64,000 nucleotides of DNA from contig CM055872.1 of NCBI GenBank assembly GCA_029582165.1, positions 30,478,761 to 30,542,760 of the forward strand, written 5' to 3'. Positions 45,405-55,188 of the stretch are shown here, piece after piece. Within the stretch, counting starts at the first letter, position 1; each line of letters starts with the position of its first letter. This DNA is from Portulaca oleracea (Eukaryota; Streptophyta; Magnoliopsida; Caryophyllales; Portulacaceae). The notes beneath the pieces were generated by a model, which was not told the DNA's origin, did no database searches, and saw only the letters and a program-made list of their open reading frames with translations. Position numbers and translations under genes: made by a program.

Positions 45405-46221
45405 ATTGGGATGGTTTGGTTGGAGATGGGTGAGAGAGGGTGAGGGGAATTGGAGGGTGAGCAGCTGAATTTAAACATTTGATTTGTGGGACACGGTGGG
45501 CCTCTGCCTTTCAGCCGTTTCTGAATGTCTTAACACGGAAAGTATTCCTAATCCCAATTTCATTCTATTCAACACAGCAATACTTGAGTCAAATATTTAT
45601 CCACCAAAAAGACCAAAACAAAAAAAAAAAATTCAAATTTTCTAACTAACATTTGAAAGATAGCGCCCAATTTGGTGCTCCTACTTCCTATCATTGCAAT
45701 ATGGAGTAGTTAAGTCACATTTTGGGTCTTAGTGGTTACCCCGTACCTTCATTCTAACATACTGGGTGTTTCGTGTCTGGCATTGTAGATGACTTTTTGG
45801 AGAAAATGGCAGTTTGGGGGGTATTTGACTGTTTGACCATTCAAAAAGTCAATTTGAAGTGTTTGGTAGTTTGACGGATTGAAATGGTTTTTCACCCCCA
45901 AAAAATCATTTTGTAAAAAGCTACAAATAGTAGCTTTTTGCAATTGCCTTTTGGTTTTTTGGAATGTAAATTACCATGTTGACCGCACACCACATAAAAA
46001 TTACAAAAACTGTCATCCAAATTATTTAAAGTTATTTCTTTTAATTTTTCTTCCATCTTCCACCCAAACAACCATTCAAATTATTTTAGTTGTTTATAAT
46101 GTAGATTACCATGTTGGTATTTAAGATGTACAAATAAAAAATATCTTTGCAATTAATACAAATTTTAAAAGTAAATTTGGGATAAAAATTTATCAAATAT
46201 CAACATTAATTGTAAAAGTAA
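45172..46221. other. Upstream region of the beta-galactosidase
   Basis: Holds the (GA)n run at 45373-45402 about 200 nt upstream of the start codon, where CT-rich 5' UTR/promoter tracts are common in plants. From 45760 on, AT-rich DNA beginning GGGTGTTTCG resembles a hAT-type MITE end but no partner end was confirmed. No gene seen. Confidence 0.5.
45373..45402 (+). repeat. (GA)n microsatellite upstream of the GH35 gene
   Basis: About 15 GA units. On the gene's strand it is (CT)n, roughly 200 nt 5' of the ATG. Confidence 0.92.
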
Positions 46222-46760
46222 GGATAATTGGATTCTAATAATCTCTACTTTGACCAATTGGACAATGGTGGACCGTACTTTCACTTTGTATTCTGGTGGT
46301 CCAAAAAAAAATAAAATTGGATTGTAGTGGTACCAAATCCAAATCCAAATCCACCTCCACATTCTTCTTGTTTTTTTTCATTCCTACACTATGTTATTTT
46401 AGTTTTTTTCGTTCCTGCCCCTAGAAAGTTAATGAATTGTAGTTTCTAAAACATTTTTTAAATTATTTTTTTGAGACTCCGAATAATTATTATGATTTTT
46501 TAAAAATAATAAAAGTGAAAAAATAGTAAAATATAGTAAAGAAATGAAAAAAAAAATTGGGAGAAACGCTGTAAATTCATTAAAAATCATTGTAAAGTGT
46601 TATACTAAGTTTTGAATCAAATGCAACACAAAATCTACGATTCCCTTGAAAATATCCCACTACAATCCATTTTTTTTTTGGACCACCAGAATACAATGTG
46701 AAAGTACGGTCCACCATTGTCCAATTGGTGAAAGTAGGGATTATTAGAATCCAATTATCC
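46222..46760. mobile_element. Mutator-like MITE
   Basis: 539 bp with long terminal inverted repeats of about 100 bp (GGATAATTGGATTCTAATAA at both ends) and a perfect 9-bp flanking repeat TAAAAGTAA (46213-46221 and 46761-46769). Nine bp is the MULE duplication size. The centre is AT-rich with no frame. Confidence 0.82.
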
Positions 46761-47374
46761 TAAAAGTAAATTGAGACAAAAATTTTAGTCTTACTCAGGA
46801 AAATTTGGCAATCAATGAACAATTTATGTTATTAGCTTATTAATACAAATTCCAATTTTTAGTGATTATTTGTTGAACACACAAAGTCGATGGAAAAAAG
46901 ACTATCAATAAAATAAAATACTAGAAATATGGAGGAAAACCCAAAAAATGAATTAAAAAAATCATAATGTTAAAATAATACTGAAGATAAAGCTAAGGGT
47001 ATAATTGGAAATCAAACAAAAAATCATACTACAAACAGCTAACTCTACCAAACACTTTTTACACAAACAGCTAACACAAACAGCTAACAAAACATCCGAC
47101 AACAAAAAAAAAAAAAAAAAACCAACAGCTAATTTCCAAACACCCCCACAAACATCCACTTAATTTTCCCTCCTTTTCAAGTTAATTAATTCTATGCATT
47201 TCACTCTAAATTGACATTTTCAATCTCTTTTTAACTGTCTAATATGTTAGTTATAAAATGTTATAAGCATAGGTGGATCCATAGGTATTGTAGGGGCAGG
47301 GGTTGGATGGTGCTCCCGGGAGCTCAGGTTTTGTGCGCCCAACACCAATAATCAATTGATTTTTCTGTTTTTAT
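46761..47374. other. AT-rich sequence between two foldback elements
   Basis: Contains repeated AACAGCTAACA(C/A) units (47033-47095), an A-run (47104-47121) and a CCAAACACCCCC end-like motif. No gene seen. Confidence 0.45.
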
Positions 47375-47807
47375 AAAGAATTATTGGAAGATAATACACT
47401 GAATTTAGGGGTATTGGACAATAATGCACTAAATATATTTTTTGGACTCTAATACATTGAACTTTGAGGGTGTTGAACAATAATGCATTCAGACCAATTC
47501 AGCTGGTGGTTGGCACAGTGGTTGTCCTACTTTGAGGTGTCCCTTTTCTATTTTTTTCAGAAAATTTTTTTGTCGTATAAGAAAGTACATATAAGCAGGA
47601 TGACTGATATATAACTTTTTTTGGAAAAAAATAGAAAAACGACACCTCAAATTAGGACAGTCATCACGCCAACCACCGGCTGAATTGGTACGAGTGCATT
47701 ATTGTCCAATACCTTCAAAGTTCAGTATATTAGAGTCCAAAAAAAAGTTCAGTACATTATTGTCCAATACCCCTAAAGTTCTGTGTATTATTGTCCAATA
47801 ATCCTTT
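47375..47807. mobile_element. Foldback (near-palindromic) DNA element
   Basis: Left and right halves are inverted copies over nearly their full length (about 200 bp arms: ATTATTGGA(A/C), GGGGTATTGGACAATAATG, CCAATTCAGC(T/C)GGTGGTTGGC). Target duplication not resolved. Confidence 0.75.
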
Positions 47808-48072
47808 AAAAAAAACAATTCACATCAATATTTATTTCACAATATAATGGATGAACTTTCTTTTACTACTTTTAAATTATTGAATTGTAGTTATTAGTTT
47901 TATATCTATCAATAATTATTTTTTTTAAAGTTGGTTTAACTATTATAACTGGACTCAATTATGATAATTTATATTTAGTTTTATGAGCATTCAAGTTCAA
48001 TTTTATTAGCATTCATCTACTTCTTTATGAGCATTGTACTTTAGGTTTATGAGCAATCTAATTCCATATTCT
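47808..48072. other. AT-rich spacer
   Basis: No feature seen. The end of the neighbouring LTR could extend into it. Confidence 0.4.
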
Positions 48073-48981
48073 TGATGGTCAGTCAAAAACAATGACATAC
48101 ATAATCAAAGGTTAAATAAAATGCATTCAAACTAGATAACAACTTGTTCAATCCAACAAAACTCAATCCATAAGAGAAACTAATAAGGGTTTATCCCCAA
48201 ACCTTATGAAAACTACTCACTACTCATGTTCGAATAACAAAACATATGAAAATCTATTCTAAAGTGCATGAAAACTATAAGAAAGAGAAGTAAACCGAGT
48301 GTCGAATCAATCCTTGCTTGATTGGTGATCGGTTGGGACTTTTGCTCCTCCACTTCAATGGATTCTTGCAAGTTGATCTTCAAACTCCGATGAACTCTCA
48401 ATCTTCAACTATGGATGTACTTGGATGGAATAGTGAATGAAGGGATGGATGAATGTGATAATGAGAATGATGATGAATGGAATGAATCCTCAGCTAAAAC
48501 AGCCGTAGTAGCAATTATATAGCAATTAAGAGCAATTGAAACGTCAAAACGCTATAATAGCCTTCCACCACGGATCGTTTCATCTCACCACAATCCGTGT
48601 TGCTCAAACCACTGTCCATGGTGAGTTGACACGGGTCGTGGTGGAGATTTCTCAAAATTTTGCTACTCTCTGGACCCTGGCACAGGTCGTGTTGATCAAG
48701 TTAGAACCCGTGTTGCAGCCTGACGGTATCCTATGACATCTTGGGCCTAAGTTTGGGAGTTGGGGTAGATTTCTCTCTTGCTAGTAATCCACTTGGAGTC
48801 CTTTGCTTGTATTTGAGCTTGATTTGATCCAAATAGCTCCAAATTCCTACAAAACTATACCAAACTCCAACCAAGCATAATATAGAGAATTCGAGTATAA
48901 AATAGTCAAATCATATCGATAATCACTCAAATTAACTCTAAATAATCCTAGATCACATATATATATATAATACACTTATCA
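48073..48981 (-). repeat. 3' LTR of J (left end uncertain)
   Basis: The TG end (TGATAAGTG) follows the purine tract. The LTR holds several ACGGGTCGTG / AACCCGTGTTG motifs (48580-48720). The low-coordinate end is only a guess at 48073. Confidence 0.45.
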
Positions 48982-49133
48982 AATCCCCCCATGCTTACAC
49001 CTTACTTGTGCCTAAGCAAGGCTAAACTCACTAATAAAATAGAAAACAAAGAAAAGAACGAAAATAAAAAATAAACGGGACAAAATGACTCAAGTCAAAA
49101 AGAAAAAGTTTCAAAGTAAAATTGAAAAATTTG
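48982..49133 (-). other. J internal end, next to the LTR
   Basis: Non-coding; carries the polypurine tract at 48982-48993. Confidence 0.5.
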
Positions 49134-49545
49134 TTAACGTCCTCGTTGTGCCACTATCCAATCCAGAATCTTTGCCCCGCTAGGTGACTGCCCATGGCTC
49201 TCCCATCCACTGGCGCAGCTCATGGTCGCGGGTCGGCTCTGATACCATCTGTAACGCCCCGGCCCCACCCGGGCTGCGGACATTACCAATAACTGCTTCA
49301 AGGATCGATGACTGGCCCCACAAATCACCACGAGTCTTTCCAGTGTGTTTCGTCCTCGCTCACACGCTGCCTGGGAAAACTTCCCAGGAGGTCACCCATC
49401 CTTTGATTACTCCCAGCCAAACACGCTTAACTGAAAAGTTCCCAGCGGATGAGCTACCATAAAAGAAGGTGCACCTTAGTGATATAAGTAGTCATTTCAA
49501 TCCTTTTAGGCCACACTTTAACCACACATAACCGGGGGTATTACA
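49134..49545 (-). mobile_element. Cassandra-type TRIM fragment
   Basis: Minus strand: LTR 49545-49250 (starts TGTAATACCCCCGG, ends GGGGCGTTACA), then PBS TGGTATCAGAGCC (49246-49234) and part of the internal domain to about 49134. The 3' LTR is missing. The LTR carries the 5S-like segment typical of Cassandra. Confidence 0.82.
49366..49480 (-). ncRNA. 5S-rRNA-like segment in the Cassandra LTR
   Basis: Minus strand includes AGTTAAGCGTG, then GGATGGGTGACCTCCTGGGA, matching the conserved 3' half of plant 5S rRNA including the internal-promoter region. The 5' half is poorly conserved. In Cassandra it gives Pol III promoter-like sequence; it is not a 5S gene. Confidence 0.75.
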
Positions 49546-51168
49546 ATTATGGATGAAACTAGGTAATTGAGAGCAACCTCACTTTAGGGAATGTAGAAAC
49601 ACTCCTCTCAGGTGTTTAAAAACGAATAATACAATGAAGGTTCACTCAATACTCAATCACAAAAAACATTCTACCATAAGCTTGTAATTAATCTCAACTC
49701 TCTACCGCTAAAATGCAATGTACAAATGATAATCAAGAGGACTTTCAAATGGGTTGTAATGGGGCTAAGGTTAAAGGTAAGAAATGAAAATATAATTTGA
49801 GAAAGTGGAGCTAAAAGCCAAGACTTAGAGCATAGACCTCACCAAATTACACAAATAAAACTCTCTCACCTTACATTCATATCAATGCATCCCATATTCA
49901 ATTAGAAATTGCCTCAACTCAAAGAAAAATAAACTATCAAACTACTAAACACTTTTTTTTCATTTTTCAGGTTTTTTTTAATTCTTTTTTTTTTGCTTTT
50001 TTCTTTCAATTTCAATTCATAATCAAAGATATTTACACTAATAAGGCAAATTTCCAACTCAACCCATGCTAAGCTACAATGGGGAGCAATCTCTAGATTT
50101 TCAACTTCACACCATCCCCAACAAAACCAAACCACAAATACACCAAAATCAACCCAACTTTTACACTCTAACACTCCAAGCAATGGCTTAAGGGTAGGAA
50201 ATTATAAATACGGCCATGGCTAAAATGTAGGTAATCAAAAGAAAGAGTGATACAAGGCTAAAGAGGGTTAAAGGCGAAAATTAACATGTAAAGGGTGGTT
50301 TTTTTGGCTTTGTAGCTAAATATATATATAACAATGCCTCTATCATATTATCAATGCACAAGCAAAAATACAGTTTCAAAGAGATACATTGCAAGTTCTA
50401 GAGAATGAAAACTAAGGATGAGTCACACTTGGAAAATATGAGACTAATAAAAATGATTAGTCATTTAAGGCCTTTGTGGTCTCACGGGTTTAAAGCTCTC
50501 AAATAAACCTAGCTCAAATAGATGTATATGTGCTAAACTCATTCCAAAAGATCACAAAAGGGTAATCAATCATCACTATCAAAGTACAACTTTAAACTTT
50601 ATATGCTTTCACAACTCTTTTCAAAACTTTAATTAAGAAAAGGGCTATACAAGACTAAATAAAATCAAAAGAAAACTTATCTAACTTTAGTTCATCACCG
50701 GAGAATTTTATTCACTAATCCTAACCTATCCTAATTTCTTTCTTTTTCTTCTTTTTCAATTTTTTTAAATTTTATAGAAATTTTCTGTTTTTTTTTTGTT
50801 TTTTCAAAAACTAAAAATCAAAAGTCAAATGAAAAACTAGAAAAGAAGAAACTAAAAACTAAGAAAAAGAAAGAAAATAAAATCTAATATGATACTAACT
50901 AATGCAAAACTAAATGAATGTAAAAGATTAATTAGCACATGAAAAAAGAAAAAACTAAACTAACTAAAAAGGAAAAATCAATGAAAATCAAAAGAAAACA
51001 CTAAATAAAACTAAACTAAACAAAATAACCAACCTAGAACTACACACATAAAAGATGAAGACTTAATATTTTCAAGTTATCCCCCCCTCCCCCCCTCCAT
51101 GCTTGGACAAAGCATTGTCCTCAATGCATAATACATTAAAAATCTAGCACAAAGGGGAAACCAATAAG
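49546..51168 (-). other. Long non-coding tail of J
   Basis: AT-rich with many short A/T runs; no frame supported. Carries purine-rich tracts at 51078-51100 next to GACAATGCTTTGTCC, a pattern often seen after Athila ORFs. Confidence 0.5.
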
Positions 51169-51507
51169 TCACTGGTGCGGAGGAGGAGGTGGGTAGGGTT
51201 GGTGTGGATGCCATTGTTGCATATGACTCAAAAGATTTAGAATATGGGCTTGGTTCTCTTCTAACCTAGTTTGGGAGGATCGAAGATAAGCAAACTCGGA
51301 TTCACAAAAAGTCCACAAAGAGGTTTGGGCGGCCGCAAGTGAGTCAAACCTTGCAGCAAAGGAAGACTCATCTGCCTCATCATCGTCATCACCATTGCCA
51401 CCCGCAAGGGCTGGTGGAGAAGCTGGCTGGGCATCCTCATTTCCCGGAAGGAAAAGGATGTTGGGCTTATAGTCAATACTTAAGAAATTATGGGGCAAAC
51501 TCACCAC
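51169..51507 (-). pseudogene. C-terminal piece of the J ORF1-like protein
   Basis: 112-codon frame downstream of the main ORF: acidic stretch (GDDDDEADESSF), LAAAQTSLWTFCESEFAYLR, coiled-coil-like helix, and a Pro-rich end (HQPYPPPPPHQ). Such tails are usual in Athila ORF1-type proteins, so a stop and shift near 51550 probably separated it from the upstream ORF. Confidence 0.55.
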
Positions 51508-51552
51508 AACATGATTCAGATAAACCTAATGAATCTCGTCCGGCCTAACTTT

Positions 51553-52428
51553 TCACATGCGCATAGCCTCTATGGCCTTGGCATCTAATCTCTCTGACCC
51601 CCGCACTATATCATTGTCATGACTTGCGGGATCCCACCCTAAATGTCTAGCAATGACCGTCATCAAACCACCAACAACAATGTTTCCAGCAGCACGAGAA
51701 GTAACATGAGCGAAATGAGAAGCAAGTAAAGCAGCAGGGTTCACATTGACTTCATTATGATGCATACCCCACAACATGTAATGATCATGAAACTCCATAA
51801 CGTTCATAATATCCCCCCTCCCAAACATGCCACAAGACAATATCCGTTGTGCATACCGGAAAACCGGGCTATGGACCAAAGTAGAGTTGCTAGGGTCATA
51901 GTCCTCTCTAGTGGTAAGGAACCTCCACCATGCAATGGGGTTCCAAATCTCCGAGTTTAGAGGAATAGTCCTCCGCTCGGTATCGGTGATTTCAGGAAGA
52001 AGAAAAACCTGAGGAAACTCTACTAATGTGAAAACATGTTCAACTTCTAGCAACCGAAATTGAATCCTAGCATTGACCGTAGCCAAATCTACATGGAGGG
52101 AGCTCAAAAATTCAAGAGTTAAAGAACGATAAGTATGCTCCCTCATCATGGCAAAATTATGCAACCCACCATTTTCTAGCAACCATGTAATGTCATGAAA
52201 CATATCAGTTGTTTCTAAAAAGGACTCATCTAAATATCTAGTGGGTATAATTTTTCTTTGACTAAGGACTTGGTAGCGGGCTATGTCATCGGAGTTGTGA
52301 AAACGAAAGGGGTTGTTACCTCGCATCCTCCCAGAACCTGATGGTTGTGGTCGCTTTCCACGAGCCGTGTCGCCCTCCTTCCTCTTCTGTGATACACTGG
52401 GATCAAGAGCTCCAGAAGTCCGTACCAT
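51553..52428 (-). CDS. Athila ORF1-like protein
   Basis: 291-codon frame from ATG 52428 (MVRTSGALDPSVSQKRKEGD). The basic, Ser-rich N-terminus is followed by a globular part with RYLDESFLET, FHDITWLLENGGLHNF, TYRSLTLEFLSSL and GGLMTVIARHLGWDP, which resemble the ATHILA ORF-1 family (Pfam PF03078) in wording and spacing. Function of that family is unknown; it is found only in retroelements. It ends just before a proline-rich frame (51507-51169) that probably belonged to it. Could also be called a plant retrotransposon protein of unknown role. Confidence 0.65.
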   Translation of the reverse strand: MVRTSGALDPSVSQKRKEGDTARGKRPQPSGSGRMRGNNPFRFHNSDDIARYQVLSQRKIIPTRYLDESFLETTDMFHDITWLLENGGLHNFAMMREHTYRSLTLEFLSSLHVDLATVNARIQFRLLEVEHVFTLVEFPQVFLLPEITDTERRTIPLNSEIWNPIAWWRFLTTREDYDPSNSTLVHSPVFRYAQRILSCGMFGRGDIMNVMEFHDHYMLWGMHHNEVNVNPAALLASHFAHVTSRAAGNIVVGGLMTVIARHLGWDPASHDNDIVRGSERLDAKAIEAMRM

Positions 52429-52878
52429 CTTTATACAAAAATCATAAAAACTAAAAAAGTTAGTAATCTACAAATAGAGTACACTAAAACTAAACTATCT
52501 AACTAATTAAAGCTAATAAACTAAACTATACTAATCCTAAACTCATGAATAAAGACTCTAATTAGTCTAAGACACTAACTAAAAATATTGACTCTAAGAC
52601 TCAATTCTTCTAAGACTCTAAAATACTAAAACACTAAATTACCGCACATTTAACTAAAAATTAAACTAACCTATTCCAAAAAGAAAAATTAAAAATAGAA
52701 AATTAAATTCTAAGCTACTTTAACCAATTTACAGAAGATGTAAATAGGAAAGCTACTGTATATAAAAAAAAGTCTCAAATTATGCCAACTAAAATCTATC
52801 TAAATTAGCAATTAAATTACTTAAACCTAAAACTAAACAACAATTACTATACTTAAACTAAATTAGCTACGCTAAAAT
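52429..52878 (-). other. Non-coding DNA 5' of the J ORF
   Basis: AT-rich, CTAA-rich; nothing recognised. Cut at 52879 by the start of H. Confidence 0.45.
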
Positions 52879-53949
52879 TGTAATAACCCGCCCCAAAATC
52901 ACGATTAATTAAGTACTAATTACCGTAATTATCTAAATTACGTATAAATTTTTCGCGTTTACTTTTAATTATTTATTTTATCGGTGTCAAGTCTCGTGCA
53001 GGAGATGGCAAAGGGTATCAAGTTATGGGTTCATAAACCTTTAGTTCACTTTAATTACCCGTTAAGTTAATTTATATCGGGTTTTACCGGTTACGTTATT
53101 TCTTTAACCGAAAGGGGTTTAATTATTTTACTTCTCAACGTTTATATTTTATTATCCAAACCTTAATTTATTTTATTTTAGATTATGTTTATTTTATTTT
53201 AGTACAAGTAATATTTGTGTCCATTCATTTAATTTTATTAGTTCAAGTTCTATTTTATTTTAACCCAATTGTTACCAATTAATTTTATTTAGTGCAAACT
53301 AATTTTATTAAACTAGTATTTGTTTACAATTTATTTTACTTAATCAAAATTCAGATTTGTTAAGTATTAGTTAGTGTTTTAATTAAGTGGAGGGAAAATA
53401 TACTACTAATGGGTATTAGTAAACCCATTTCCTCATTCTAATTTCTCAAACACACTTCACTTTCTCTCTCTACCTTACTCCTCCTCTCTGCCCTTGACCA
53501 GATTTCACCGGCCATTTTTTCCGCCACGGAGCCACGCGCCACCTCTCGGCGCCACCTCCTTCCTCCTCTCTTGTGTTTTCATCAAATTTTAACCCCAAGG
53601 GTAATCTCTCAAACCCCCAAATTCAATTCTTTTAAACCCTAATCTGAGTTTTATGTTTTATATGTGTAATTCTTGTAAATTCTATCTCTTTTACTCTCTT
53701 TAATCATGAATTCAAAGTTATGATTGTATTAGTCAAGTTAGGGTTTGAGTTTAGAGTATGTGCATGTGAAATTTGAGGTGTTCTTGAGGTTTTCTTGATG
53801 ATTTCTTAATGGATGATGATTTAATCTTAATGCATGTGAGTTTCTTGATGAGATTCTGAGTATTAAGGGCTGTTTATAAAAGTTAAGTTTGATGTTTAAG
53901 TGTTGTTATGTTTAATTTGGGTGAATTGATGACATTTTGGTGAAAGAGT
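52879..53949 (+). mobile_element. Element H, left part (long-LTR family of F)
   Basis: Starts TGTAATAACCCGCCCC. Homologous to F (20872 downward, minus). Interrupted at 53949 by the Copia composite and continues at 62505. No coding frame. Confidence 0.65.
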
Positions 53950-54623
53950 TGTTGGAGGAAAGGGAGTAACGGTATATAAAACAATGAACACTCGCTTGGA
54001 TAACGCTAAGAGTTGTGGCTTAATACTCACTTTCCTTAAGAACTATTTACGATACCGTAAATGTTCAAAGGGATAAAACTTAGCACTTGTAAACACTCAA
54101 GAATAATAGTTTCTCTCTTCAATCACTCAAGTATAGCTGCAGTCTAGACAAGAGTGAAGATGTGATAGCTTAGATTGGAGTGTCTCAAATAGCCTAGGAT
54201 GTCTCCTATTTATAGGAGAATACCAACACACTTAGGATGCCCTAGTCAAAGAGCAATCAAGTGTCTTTAATGGAGGATCACACACTAAATATGTCCTTGA
54301 CCAAGTCAAGTCATATAGCTGTTGGAATCTCTTAATAATCGTGCTTAATTATCATATCAAAAACTAATTACACGAAATCATATAGCCGTTAGCATTTAAA
54401 ACATTCCTGGCAATCAACACGACCCGTGTTGGATTCAACACGACCCGTGTTGAGCGCAGGAACTGTTTTCTTTCTCTCTGGAAGGCAACACGACCCGTGT
54501 TGCTTCCTGTTTCACCCGTGTTGATCATATTCTTATTGTTTCACTTATATATGATCCTTATACTTGATATACTTTATTCTTTAGGCTATATAATTGTCTT
54601 ATACTCTTGAAATATTTCCAACA
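53950..54623 (-). repeat. 3' LTR of the Copia element
   Basis: 674 bp, minus strand TGTTGGAAATATTTC to TTTCCTCCAACA. Two CAACACGACCCGTGTTG units (54415-54431, 54436-54452). TATA inside the palindrome 54202-54219. Confidence 0.93.
54202..54219 (-). promoter_or_regulatory. TATA box in a perfect inverted repeat
   Basis: TCTCCTATTTATAGGAGA: 7-nt arms around TTTA. Repeated at 59550-59567. It is the only TATA-like motif placed as an LTR promoter would be. Confidence 0.5.
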
Positions 54624-55188
54624 ATCCCCCGCTATTTCAAGAGTATGTAAAACCCTTGAAATAACTTTACTTAAGGAGCTTAAACCCCCGCTATTTGAGA
54701 TATACCTTAACTTGTAATCACCAGAGAAACTCACAAACATATGCCTAATGAAAAGTAGATTACTCTTTGAACTTTTCAATTAGTGTATATGAGCCAAAAT
54801 TGTGTCCAAATCGCAAAGTAGACATAGCTTTGAACTTTGGATTTATATTGACCAACTATACTCATAACACACATATATTTTAAATGTTGAGTGTAAATAC
54901 CATGACACTATTATCCGGCCTTGTGTCCTTATCCTTCATAAGTGTTTCGGAACTTTAGCTCATAGTTCCTTTATGCGGCCACACATTACACTTACATAGG
55001 TAGACTTTGTAATTATACAACCCCTGTAATTAGGTTTTCCATAAAGTCTATTAAGAGTACTAATACTCAACCTCTTGTCATTACAGATTTTAAGCATCAC
55101 TTGTCCTTGGGATAATAAAATTGATGCTTCCTACTAATTTAAGCAACTCCGTACTCATTTGAACTTTAGAAATTGGTGGTATTCCAAT
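54624..55188 (-). other. 3' non-coding part and polypurine tract of the Copia element
   Basis: Between the Pol stop and the LTR. Carries AAATAGCGGGGG twice (54626-54637 next to the LTR, 54685-54696 upstream). The first is the PPT. Short frames here (for example 54558-54779) are not supported. Confidence 0.7.

Larger units (their letters stand above)
48073..52878 (-). mobile_element. Element J: Athila-like gypsy element fragment
   Basis: Minus order: an ORF1-like protein (52428-51169), a purine-rich GGAGGGGGGGAGGGGGGG tract near 51065-51100, about 2 kb of AT-rich non-coding DNA with an inserted TRIM (49134-49545), a second tract (CATGGGGGGATT, 48982-48993) and an LTR starting TGATAAGTG at 48981. 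ORF placement and long non-coding tail fit Athila-type elements. The 5' side is cut at 52879 by element H. Confidence 0.6.

Noticed and set aside
45370..45433. Plus-strand frame across the GA repeat
   Set aside because: Arg/Glu run is a direct translation of (GA)n.
45764..47150. A single large hAT-type element with GGGTGTTT ends enclosing the MULE MITE
   Set aside because: End-like motifs present on both sides but no matching 8-bp duplication; not supported.
48580..48720. CRISPR-like or satellite array from repeated CCCGTGTT motifs
   Set aside because: Spacing irregular, units short and in both orientations; part of an LTR.
49366..49480. A genuine 5S rRNA gene
   Set aside because: 5' half too divergent and it sits in a TRIM LTR with PBS; better explained as Cassandra.
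54558..54779. 73-codon frame repeated at 59946-60167
   Set aside because: Spans the LTR-PPT border in both copies; conservation is due to the recent duplication, not coding.
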